In this document: positions 1 to 6,921 of the stretch, one piece after another
How the letters are laid out: every line of letters begins with the position of its first letter
Numbering within the stretch: position 1 is the stretch's first letter
Origin: Chitinophaga sp.
GTDB taxonomy: Bacteria > Bacteroidota > Bacteroidia > Chitinophagales > Chitinophagaceae
Assembly: GCF_017745275.1 (NCBI RefSeq)
Contig: NZ_JAGHZS010000010.1
Span: forward strand, 124,001-188,000
Direction of reading: 5' to 3'
Length of the DNA stretch: 64,000 nt
Notes under the pieces: model-generated
What the model saw: only the letters and a program-made list of their open reading frames with translations
What the model was told of the DNA's origin: nothing
Databases searched by the model: none
Program-made: the position numbers and the translations under genes

Positions 1-376
1 GGAGCCAGGTGATGGGTGTTTGATCACCTTTTTCCGCGATGAGGTCACGTGCGTAGCGTGACAATGGATTGAACGGATCATCATTTACCTCTGAGCCTTC
101 CACTACCGGGATATATTCATCCAGCAGCTCGATCATCTGGCGGGCCATGCGTGTTTTCGCCTGACCACGGAGGCCAAGGAACAGGATGTTATGCCGGGAG
201 AGCAGAGCTCTTTCTGTGTCCGGGATAACGGTGTCTTCATAACCGATGATGCCAGGGAAGGCGCTGTCTTTGTTTTTTAATTTTTTGATCAGGTTGCGCC
301 TGATTTCTTCTTTTACTGATACTGTTTTATAGCCACTTTTTTTGAGTTCGCCTAATGTTTTTATGCTTGTATTCAT
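1..376 (-). CDS. MoxR/magnesium-chelatase-like AAA+ ATPase, N-terminal part
   Basis: The first 125 codons of a minus-strand gene are visible; the rest lies beyond the window edge. The translation starts MNTSIKTLGELKKSG and carries a Walker A-like loop, GLRGQAKTR, around residue 70. That loop is typical of AAA+ ATPases of the MoxR/magnesium chelatase group, which remodel or help insert cofactors into partner proteins, usually together with a VWA-domain protein. The gene transcribed just before it (483-1577) is such a VWA protein, which supports the pairing. Walker B and sensor motifs are outside the window, so the exact subfamily and substrate cannot be given. Confidence 0.75.
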   Translation of the reverse strand, partial: MNTSIKTLGELKKSGYKTVSVKEEIRRNLIKKLKNKDSAFPGIIGYEDTVIPDTERALLSRHNILFLGLRGQAKTRMARQMIELLDEYIPVVEGSEVNDDPFNPLSRYARDLIAEKGDQTPITWL

Positions 377-383
377 CTTAAAA

Positions 384-413
384 AATTACGAATTACAAAT
401 TACGAATTACGGA
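384..413. repeat. short AATTACG tandem repeat
   Basis: Three imperfect tandem units of the type AATTACGAATTAC lie in the 106-nt gap between the AAA ATPase and VWA genes. Simple intergenic repeats of this kind look like small dispersed elements, but the window contains no second copy to compare. Confidence 0.4.
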
Positions 414-482
414 TTGACGGGGAGATTCGGAAGAATGGTCTTAGCGTTTACCACTACATCCACCTGTCATTCCCGATTTTTG

Positions 483-1577
483 TTAATAGAATTTTCTTTT
501 CCCGCTTTCGAAATCGCGGAAAAGAAACTGTCCGAGTTTGTCAGTACCGGAAAAGAAGGCTTTACCGTTATTGGTTTCTGTAAATTCCTGTACAAATTGC
601 TGTAGCCAGGGATCTGAGGCTACCATAAAGGTGGTGATAGGTATTTTTAATTTTTTGCATTGTGCGGCCAGGTTAAGGGTACGGTTAAGTATTTTCCTGT
701 CGAGGCCAAAGCTGTTTTTATAATATTGTGATCCTATTTTCAGGCAGGTGGGTTTGCCATCGGTGATCATAAATATTTGCTTGTTTGGATTGCGCCGGCG
801 GCGGAGCAGGTCCATGGCCAATTCCAGGCCAGCTACGGTGTTGGTATGGAAAGGTCCTACCTGGAGATAGGGCAGATCTTTAATTTCTATCTGCCACGCA
901 TCGTTGCCAAATACGATGATGTCCAGTGTATCCTTTGGATAGCGCGTGGTGATGAGTTCTGCCAGCGCCATGGCTACCTTTTTAGCGGGTGTGATCCTGT
1001 CTTCCCCGTAAAGGATCATGGAGTGGGAGATATCGATCATCAGGGCGGTGGACGTTTGTGTTTTGAAGTCCGTTTCTTTTACTTCCAGGTCGTCCTGGCT
1101 GATGGAGAAACTGTCGATGCCGTGATTGATCTGCGCGTTACGGATGGAGGCGGTAATGTCGAGCTGATCTACGCCATCGCCGAATTCGAAGGGGCGTGTT
1201 TCTGCGTTGAGTTCATCGCCCATGCCGGATTTGCGGACATTATGATTCCCGGTGGCTGATTTTTTCAGTTTACCGAAAATTTCTTCCAGTGCATTTTTGC
1301 GGATGGTTTGTTCTGCTTTGGAAGTAATTTCTATGCCGCCGCTTTCCTCATTTTCGCGGATATAACCTTTGTCTTTCAGGTCTTGAATGAAGTCGCCGAT
1401 CCCATACTCCTCGTTGGTCAGCTTATACTCGTTATCCAGTTCAGTAAGCCATTGCAGGGCTTCTGATACGTCTCCGCTGGTGTAAGTAAGGAGTTGGGTA
1501 AAAAGGTCCAGTAGTTTCTGGAAAGGTGGCTTCTTGTTGTCGTCCGGGTTGAACCTGGTGAATTGTATTCCTCTCAT
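483..1577 (-). CDS. VWA-domain protein, partner of the AAA ATPase
   Basis: A 364-residue protein without signal peptide or membrane segment. The C-terminal half is a von Willebrand factor A domain: the metal-site motif DISHS lies near residue 183 in the context MIDISHSMILYGEDR, and MITDGKP near residue 271 supplies later metal-site residues. VWA proteins of this kind work with MoxR/chelatase AAA+ ATPases as metal-dependent adaptors. The ATPase gene follows 106 nt downstream on the same strand, so the two probably form an operon. The N-terminal half is charged and has no domain I recognise. Substrate unknown. Confidence 0.8.
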   Translation of the reverse strand: MRGIQFTRFNPDDNKKPPFQKLLDLFTQLLTYTSGDVSEALQWLTELDNEYKLTNEEYGIGDFIQDLKDKGYIRENEESGGIEITSKAEQTIRKNALEEIFGKLKKSATGNHNVRKSGMGDELNAETRPFEFGDGVDQLDITASIRNAQINHGIDSFSISQDDLEVKETDFKTQTSTALMIDISHSMILYGEDRITPAKKVAMALAELITTRYPKDTLDIIVFGNDAWQIEIKDLPYLQVGPFHTNTVAGLELAMDLLRRRRNPNKQIFMITDGKPTCLKIGSQYYKNSFGLDRKILNRTLNLAAQCKKLKIPITTFMVASDPWLQQFVQEFTETNNGKAFFSGTDKLGQFLFRDFESGKRKFY

Positions 1578-1607
1578 AGCTCTTCTTCTGATTTAAATTT
1601 ACCACTT

Positions 1608-1747
1608 TTTTTTGAGCAGAAAGCATAAAGCAGAAAGCAAAAAGCTATTGAAGCGAATGATTGAAGCGGATATTTAGTGACTTATTCGCTCTTTTCAGTC
1701 GTTTCAATAGCTTTTTGCTTTCTGCTTTATGCTTTCTGCTCAAAAAA
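1608..1747. repeat. 45-bp perfect inverted repeat with 50-nt loop
   Basis: The arms at 1608-1652 and 1703-1747 are exact reverse complements over 45 nt. Each arm is built from short GCTTT(A/C/T)TGCTTT-like units. The 50-nt loop itself has AGCGAAT (1652-1658) opposite ATTCGCT (1684-1690), which allows an inner stem. It lies between divergently transcribed genes (VWA leftward, isomerase-like rightward). A transcript through it would form a very stable hairpin. It resembles a REP/MITE-like intergenic element, but I cannot show other copies. Confidence 0.8.
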
Positions 1748-1752
1748 TGTTC

Positions 1753-1783
1753 TTGCATTTTATCTTGAAAGCAACTACTTTCA
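1753..1783 (+). promoter_or_regulatory. possible Bacteroidetes-type promoter for the isomerase-like gene
   Basis: TTG at 1753-1755 and TACTTTCA at 1776-1783 are separated by 20 nt, close to the TTTG / TAnnTTTG consensus of Bacteroidetes housekeeping promoters. The last base of the -7 box deviates. The ATG follows 20 nt downstream. Confidence 0.35.
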
Positions 1784-1803
1784 ATCATCAAAAAAAAATT
1801 CAT

Positions 1804-2649
1804 ATGAAAAAACTGAAAAATGCATTGATGCTGGCAGGCGGATTGGCAGTTGCATTATTTGCAAATTCCGTGGCTGGTCAGGCAAGGGCAGATGCAATAG
1901 GCTGGAAACTGGGAGCACAGGCCTGGACCTTCAATCATTTTACATTAGCAGAAGCGCTGGATAAGATGGATAGCTGCGGCATCCAGTATGTAGAAGCATT
2001 TCCCGGCCAAACCATTGGCGGTGGCATTGAAGGTAAATTTGATTACCATATGTCGCCTGATCAGCAGGAAAAAGTAAAAGCGCTGTTTAAACGCAAGCAT
2101 AAGGTGTTGGTAGCATTTGGCGTAGTAGTACCTGAATCTGCTGCAGAATGGCGTATGCTTTTCGATTTCGCGAACAGGATGGGTATTCAGAGCATCACCT
2201 CTGAGCCTAAAGAAGAGGACCTGGACCTGATTTCTTCCCTGTGTGATCAATACCAGATCAAACTGGCGATTCATGATCACCCAAAACCAAGTCATTACTG
2301 GAACCCGGACATCGTGCTGGCGGCTATTAAAGGCAGAAGCAAACTGATGGGCGCTTGCGCTGATATCGGTCACTGGGTACGCTCAGGACTGGATCCGGTT
2401 GAATGTATCAAGAAACTGGACGGTCATATTGTGAGCCTGCATTTCAAAGATCTGAACAATAAATCACCTGAATCTCATGATGTAGTTTGGGGCAATGGTG
2501 TTTGTCAGATGCCTAAAGTGCTGGAAACATTGAAAGCGCAGAAATTCAAAGGATTATTTTCTGCTGAATACGAATACAACTGGGATTACAATGTGCCAGA
2601 AGTTAAAGCCAGTGCGGCTTTCTGGAGAACAATGGTTTCCAACCTGTAG
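1804..2649 (+). CDS. secreted sugar phosphate isomerase/epimerase-like TIM-barrel protein
   Basis: A 281-residue protein of the xylose isomerase-like (AP endonuclease 2) TIM-barrel superfamily. Residues 1-30 form a signal peptide (MKKLKNALMLAGGLAVALFA), so it is probably periplasmic or surface-exposed. Family-type residues include GAQAWTFN near residue 38, HDHPKPSHYW in the middle, ADIGHW before the C-terminal third, and LHFKDLN. Together these supply the acidic and histidine metal ligands expected for the fold. I chose the ATG at 1804 because it gives a clean signal peptide and avoids the inverted repeat; an in-frame start at 1729 would translate through that repeat. Substrate unknown. Two terminator-like hairpins follow. 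Confidence 0.8.
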   Translation: MKKLKNALMLAGGLAVALFANSVAGQARADAIGWKLGAQAWTFNHFTLAEALDKMDSCGIQYVEAFPGQTIGGGIEGKFDYHMSPDQQEKVKALFKRKHKVLVAFGVVVPESAAEWRMLFDFANRMGIQSITSEPKEEDLDLISSLCDQYQIKLAIHDHPKPSHYWNPDIVLAAIKGRSKLMGACADIGHWVRSGLDPVECIKKLDGHIVSLHFKDLNNKSPESHDVVWGNGVCQMPKVLETLKAQKFKGLFSAEYEYNWDYNVPEVKASAAFWRTMVSNL

Positions 2650-2668
2650 TCAGATAAATCATTTATGG

Positions 2669-2709
2669 TCCGGAGATGGCGGTTTACCGCTATCTCCGGA
2701 TTTTTTTTG
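2669..2709 (+). terminator. rho-independent terminator
   Basis: The stem CCGGAGATGGCGG / CCGCTATCTCCGG has a 4-nt loop and one G-T pair, and is followed by eight T residues. It lies 20 nt after the stop of the isomerase-like gene. Confidence 0.85.
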
Positions 2710-2735
2710 CCCCGCAGGAGGCGGGGTTGTCTTTT
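2710..2735 (+). terminator. second terminator-like hairpin
   Basis: CCCCGC / GCGGGG with a 5-nt loop is followed by TTGTCTTTT, directly behind the first terminator. The stretch from 2736 to 2966 holds nothing else I can support. Confidence 0.5.
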
Positions 2736-2966
2736 CCAGGATTATACTGATTTTGGGAGATGATATGGTAGTATAATATTATGAGGAGATGATGGTGGAG
2801 GAGTGGACCTGCGGAGGTATATATCTCCCGAAGGGGAAATAATAACCGTGATGATGGGGAAATATATTTTCCAGGTAAACAGAAATACGGAGGGAATACA
2901 AACTACTTATATGAGTATATGCCACCACTTTTATAACCGGTAATTTTACTGCAGTAAATATGACGA

Positions 2967-4067
2967 ATGTTTTCAGAACCGGGTATTATTTACGGAATGT
3001 TATGCTGCTGGCTATTTTTAAGCTTCTCCGTCCGGGTAGAGGCGCAGCATATACCTCTCCGGAATCCTTCGCTGGAAGGACCTGCAGGTAAAGGTATATT
3101 GCCCGATCCCTGGTATGTGGCTGCCGGTACACCGGATACACAGCCCGGTGTTTTTGGAATAAAGTTGTTGCCATCGGCGGGAAAAAGTTACGTGGGGTTG
3201 CACAGCGGCAAAGGGTTCCTGGAGGGTATCGGGCAGGAGTTGCCGTTGGCCATGAGTGCGCATATGGACTATGTGTTGAGTTTCGACCTGGCGTACACTT
3301 CTTATTACCTGTACCCGGCCTGCTATGGCAACCTGGCTATTTACGGCGGCAATGCGCCGGGAGATACCGCTGAACTTTTGTGGTCGTCGGGGAACTTTAC
3401 GCATGAAAGCTGGGAGCGTTACGATGCAGTGCTCCGGCCCTCCGGCGCCTACCGCTATCTTTCATTTATAGCCTATCCCACTACGCCCTGTAATAAAAGT
3501 CAGTATGGTATTGCCTTGCTGATAGATAATTTATCGGCGCTGGATCGCCTGGAATTGCCGGTTGTAACTGCCGTTGCACAGCCTTGCAGTTGCGGGGAAG
3601 TGACGGATGGCAGCATTACAGCACATGTTACCGGGGGAGTATCACCTTTTCAGTATCGGTTAGATAATGGGAGATGGCAGGCGGATAGTGTATTTACTGC
3701 ATTGGCGGCAGGGCAACATTTTGTTGAGATACAGGATAGCCATCGTTTTACGGCGAGGGTTATGGCTAAAGTGGAATCGCCCTGGAAAAATTGCCTGGTA
3801 GTAATGCCTACTGCTTTTAGCCCTAATAATGATGGACAGAATGATGTGTTCCGGCCAAAAGTATATGATGCTATTCACGACTACCGGTTACGGGTATACG
3901 ACCGGTGGGGGCAACTGATTTTTTCCGGTGCCGTACCGGAAAACGGCTGGGACGGGACTTTTAAAGGAAGCCCCGCAGCAGTACAAGCTTATGTATACAT
4001 CTGCACGTATACAGATAGCCGGCAGCAGTCACATGTTTTAAAGGGTACAGTAATGTTATTGCGGTAA
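2967..4067 (+). CDS. gliding-motility C-terminal-domain surface protein (T9SS type B)
   Basis: A 366-residue secreted protein. The first ~27 residues act as a signal peptide; an internal ATG at 2997 (MLCCWLFLSFSVRVEAQ) gives an equally good one and may be the true start. Residues ~30-195 look like a jelly-roll or carbohydrate-binding-like region. A SprB-like repeat follows (AHVTGGVSPFQYRLDNG). The last ~90 residues are a gliding-motility-associated C-terminal domain: PTAFSPNNDGQNDVF, then YDRWGQLIF and WDGTFKG. That domain directs export by the type IX system. The protein is probably cell-surface or released. Ligand unknown. It is monocistronic and converges on the kinase gene at 4129. Confidence 0.85.
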   Translation: MFSEPGIIYGMLCCWLFLSFSVRVEAQHIPLRNPSLEGPAGKGILPDPWYVAAGTPDTQPGVFGIKLLPSAGKSYVGLHSGKGFLEGIGQELPLAMSAHMDYVLSFDLAYTSYYLYPACYGNLAIYGGNAPGDTAELLWSSGNFTHESWERYDAVLRPSGAYRYLSFIAYPTTPCNKSQYGIALLIDNLSALDRLELPVVTAVAQPCSCGEVTDGSITAHVTGGVSPFQYRLDNGRWQADSVFTALAAGQHFVEIQDSHRFTARVMAKVESPWKNCLVVMPTAFSPNNDGQNDVFRPKVYDAIHDYRLRVYDRWGQLIFSGAVPENGWDGTFKGSPAAVQAYVYICTYTDSRQQSHVLKGTVMLLR

Positions 4068-4128
4068 AAGAGCTATTGATTTGGGTTAAAACGTATTGAG
4101 GGGAGCGGGCTTTGTGGCGGTATAATGA

Positions 4129-4866
4129 TCAGGGTTGTGTATTGCGTGCATAAGGAAACGTAACAGTAAAAACCGATCCTTCTTTTCCACTGCTGACAGT
4201 GATAGTGCCGTTATTGGCGGTAACAAAGGATTTCACAATTGCCAGCCCCAGTCCGGTACCTTCCCTGTTGCCAACATTTCCTGCCCGGAAAAAAGGAGTG
4301 AATAAAAAGCGTATATCCTTCTCCGGTATACCGATACCATTGTCTTTTACTTTGAGGCGTAGTTGATCTTTCCCATAATGGAGGCTTAGTAACGGGCCGG
4401 GACCAGAGGAGTATTTGAATGCATTGCTGATAAGGTTGGTCAGGATGCCGGCAAGTTGGGTCCTGTCTATGTTTACCGGTTGGGGACGACCGGAAATTTT
4501 TATCCGCAGCTGACGTTTATCTGTTCGTTTGTGGAAGTATTGCTGCCGGATCATTTTGGCAAACGTGCCTACGTCTGTTCCTTCCGGCTGGCTGACAGGA
4601 TTACCTGCTACCATGCTTCCTGTGGTGAGTATGTCATCCACCATATTGCTGAGCACCATGATTTCTTCTTTGATGCGGGAAATATTCCTTTCATAGAATG
4701 GTAACATAATTTCATCGAGTTGCATTTTTGTTTCCAGTAATTCTATTGAAGAAGAAATGGCAGTAATGGGAGTTTTGAATTCATGCGTAGCCATAGAAAT
4801 GTATGCTGTTTTCATTTCCATCAGAGATGTTTGGCTGACTGCATGCCTGTTGATATGTTTCGGCAT
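4129..4866 (-). CDS. histidine kinase lacking a sensor region
   Basis: A 245-residue soluble kinase core. The phosphoacceptor motif SMATHEFKTPI begins only ~25 residues from the start, followed by the N box (NLISNAFKYS), G1 (DNGIGIP), F box (FTPFF) and G2 (GTGLGLAIV). All catalytic motifs are present, but there is no PAS, membrane or periplasmic sensor domain, which normally precedes MEMKTAYISMATHEF. The gene is therefore either a 5'-truncated kinase or depends on another protein for input. It is divergent from the response regulator at 5265 across a 398-nt AT-rich gap, which makes a functional pair plausible but unproven. Confidence 0.8.
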   Translation of the reverse strand: MPKHINRHAVSQTSLMEMKTAYISMATHEFKTPITAISSSIELLETKMQLDEIMLPFYERNISRIKEEIMVLSNMVDDILTTGSMVAGNPVSQPEGTDVGTFAKMIRQQYFHKRTDKRQLRIKISGRPQPVNIDRTQLAGILTNLISNAFKYSSGPGPLLSLHYGKDQLRLKVKDNGIGIPEKDIRFLFTPFFRAGNVGNREGTGLGLAIVKSFVTANNGTITVSSGKEGSVFTVTFPYARNTQP

Positions 4867-5264
4867 ACGGGTATTTTTGGTTGAACAGATATGGTTTTTA
4901 TTTCAAAGGATATGGGTTGACAGGACAGATATGGTTACGTACACAATATAGCGAAGTTTTTACAAATAATATATTGTATTATTTATTATATGTTTTGATA
5001 ATCTTTTGAAACTATTTGTAGTATTGTATTTGAGTTAGTTTTATAAAAATTAAATGAATAATTATACTTCATATGGAATGTATAAATGTAAATATATAAT
5101 TATTTATAAATTGTTGTTTTGAGATACTAAATCCTATATATTATGTATAAATAAATGAAAATCAAATTAATAATATTTTTTACTATCTCTCTATTTCTTT
5201 TCCCGCTATATTTACTTATCAGATATTTTATTGTACCATATCAACTGAAAACCCTCCCTTTTGT
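4867..5264. other. AT-rich intergenic region
   Basis: A 398-nt gap between divergent histidine kinase and response regulator genes, strikingly AT-rich from about 4960 onward. A TATATTTA box at 5207-5214 is one base from TAnnTTTG and could serve the response regulator. I see no convincing small gene. Confidence 0.5.
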
Positions 5265-5984
5265 ATGATTAACATTGGAATCATTGAAGACAACCATTTT
5301 CTATTAAACAATTACCGTGAGTTCCTCGAAGATTTCCAGGAATGTAAAGTAGTATTTGCCTGTAAATCGATAGAGGAATTTATAGACCTGCCGGTAGTTT
5401 ACCCGGATGTAGAAGTAGTCCTGCTGGACATCACTTTGCCCGGTATTTCAGGTATTAATGGTATACAGGAAGTAAAACGGCTTTATCCCGAGACAAAGGT
5501 GATTGTATTATCAGGACATGACAGCAAACAGTATATTATTGAAGCGATTAAAAAAGGCGCCAGCGGTTATATTATTAAGACCAGCCGTTTGAGTGATATC
5601 TACCAGTCTGTTATGGACACTGTGCAAAGCGGCGCCGCCCTATCTCCCAAAGCAGCGCACCTGCTCATCAGCCATCTGAATAAAGATCCATTGGAAAGTA
5701 TTAAAGATAAACTGACCCCACGGGAGTACGAATGTGTTACGCTGCTGAAGGAGGGTTACTCATATAAGGAAATGGCAGAGCAGTTGTTTGTTACGGTATT
5801 TACTGTGAACCAGCATTTGAAAAAAGTGTATCAGAAGCTGAATGTTTCCACTAAATCAGAGTTGATTTCAAAAATTTTATCAAATAATTTATTCACTGCT
5901 CTCTTTTTTGCAACAATGCCTTCTTTTTTCTCAGATTTTAATTTTATTGATATGTTCCCTGATTTTGTGGCTGACCTACTTTAA
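5265..5984 (+). CDS. LuxR/NarL-type response regulator
   Basis: A 239-residue two-component regulator. The receiver domain (residues ~1-125) has the acidic pocket in GIIEDN, the phosphoacceptor aspartate in VVLLDITLPG, and the conserved lysine in AIKKGASGYIIK. The LuxR-type helix-turn-helix follows (LTPREYECVTLLKEGYSYKE ... FTVNQHLKKVYQKLNV). After the HTH there is an unusual ~35-residue phenylalanine-rich tail (NLFTALFFATMPSFFSDF), not typical of the family. The exopolysaccharide operon starts 124 nt downstream in the same direction, so this regulator is a candidate controller of it; that is inference from position. Confidence 0.85.
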   Translation: MINIGIIEDNHFLLNNYREFLEDFQECKVVFACKSIEEFIDLPVVYPDVEVVLLDITLPGISGINGIQEVKRLYPETKVIVLSGHDSKQYIIEAIKKGASGYIIKTSRLSDIYQSVMDTVQSGAALSPKAAHLLISHLNKDPLESIKDKLTPREYECVTLLKEGYSYKEMAEQLFVTVFTVNQHLKKVYQKLNVSTKSELISKILSNNLFTALFFATMPSFFSDFNFIDMFPDFVADLL

Positions 5985-6108
5985 TGAGTAACAGGAAATG
6001 AAGGAATCCCCGAATTTATACTATAGTAAGTAATTGAAAGCAAGAGTTAACTGAACTAATATTGTATGGAGACGTAAGGACAGTGTAAGTGATGATGTAA
6101 AACGCCAT

Positions 6109-6918
6109 ATGATGATATTGAAAACCTGCTTAACCTGGATAGGATGGGGATTGCTATGCTTCAGTTGTTTGTTTACTTCCTGTGTGTCAACCAAAAATGC
6201 TGTTTATTTCAGTGATGTAAAAGACACAATATTATCACCCGTTGATGGCAATTTTGAGCCAAGGATACAGAAGAATGATATACTGCAGATTAATGTAAGC
6301 AGTCTTAACCCGGAGGATGTAATAATTTATAACGTATCCAATATGATTTCTGCTTCCGGAGCAGGAGGCGCCAATGCCGGAGCAGGTGCCATGCTGGGAG
6401 GCTTCCTGGTAGATGAACAGGGATACATTCAATACCCGGTAATAGGACCGGTAAAAGTAACCGGTCTTACAAAAAAAGCACTCACTGTTTATCTCCACGA
6501 TCAATTAATAGAACGTAAACTGCTGGTAGATCCGGTAGTCAGTATACGCTTTCTGAATTACCGGGTAACGATCCTGGGAGAAGTTAGTAAACCAACGGTA
6601 GTAAACGTTACCAACGAAAAAATATCAGCACTTGAAGCATTGGGAATGGCGGGAGATATAACGGTATTCGGTAAACGAAATAATGTCTTGTTAATCCGGG
6701 AAGTAGACGGGCAGCGGATTATACGCCGTATTGATCTGAACGACAAGCGTATTCTTAATTCTCCCTATTATTTTTTGCAATCCAATGATATACTATATGT
6801 GGAACCTAACAGATCAAAGATAGCTACTGCTGACCGTTCCAGGCAAATACTGCCTATTGTACTCAGCAGCTTGTCCTTACTCGTTATTATCCTGGACCGT
6901 TTAGTTATTAATAAGTAG
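6109..6918 (+). CDS. Wza-like polysaccharide export lipoprotein
   Basis: A 269-residue outer-membrane polysaccharide export protein, first gene of the exopolysaccharide operon. A lipoprotein signal ends at FTSC (Cys25). The Poly_export domain follows (QKNDILQINVSSLNPED ... GFLVDEQGYIQYPVIGPVKV), then an SLBB-like domain (VTILGEVSKPTVVNV ... ALGMAGDITVFGKRNNVLLI). The C-terminus ends in a hydrophobic helix (LPIVLSSLSLLVIILDRLVI), as in many Bacteroidota homologues. It should form the export channel together with the Wzc-like protein encoded 3 nt downstream. Confidence 0.9.
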   Translation: MMILKTCLTWIGWGLLCFSCLFTSCVSTKNAVYFSDVKDTILSPVDGNFEPRIQKNDILQINVSSLNPEDVIIYNVSNMISASGAGGANAGAGAMLGGFLVDEQGYIQYPVIGPVKVTGLTKKALTVYLHDQLIERKLLVDPVVSIRFLNYRVTILGEVSKPTVVNVTNEKISALEALGMAGDITVFGKRNNVLLIREVDGQRIIRRIDLNDKRILNSPYYFLQSNDILYVEPNRSKIATADRSRQILPIVLSSLSLLVIILDRLVINK

Positions 6919-6921
6919 TGT

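Noticed and set aside
777..1259. A 160-codon plus-strand open frame opposite the VWA gene
   Set aside because: The minus-strand frame has a clear metal-site motif and domain order. The opposite frame has no family features.
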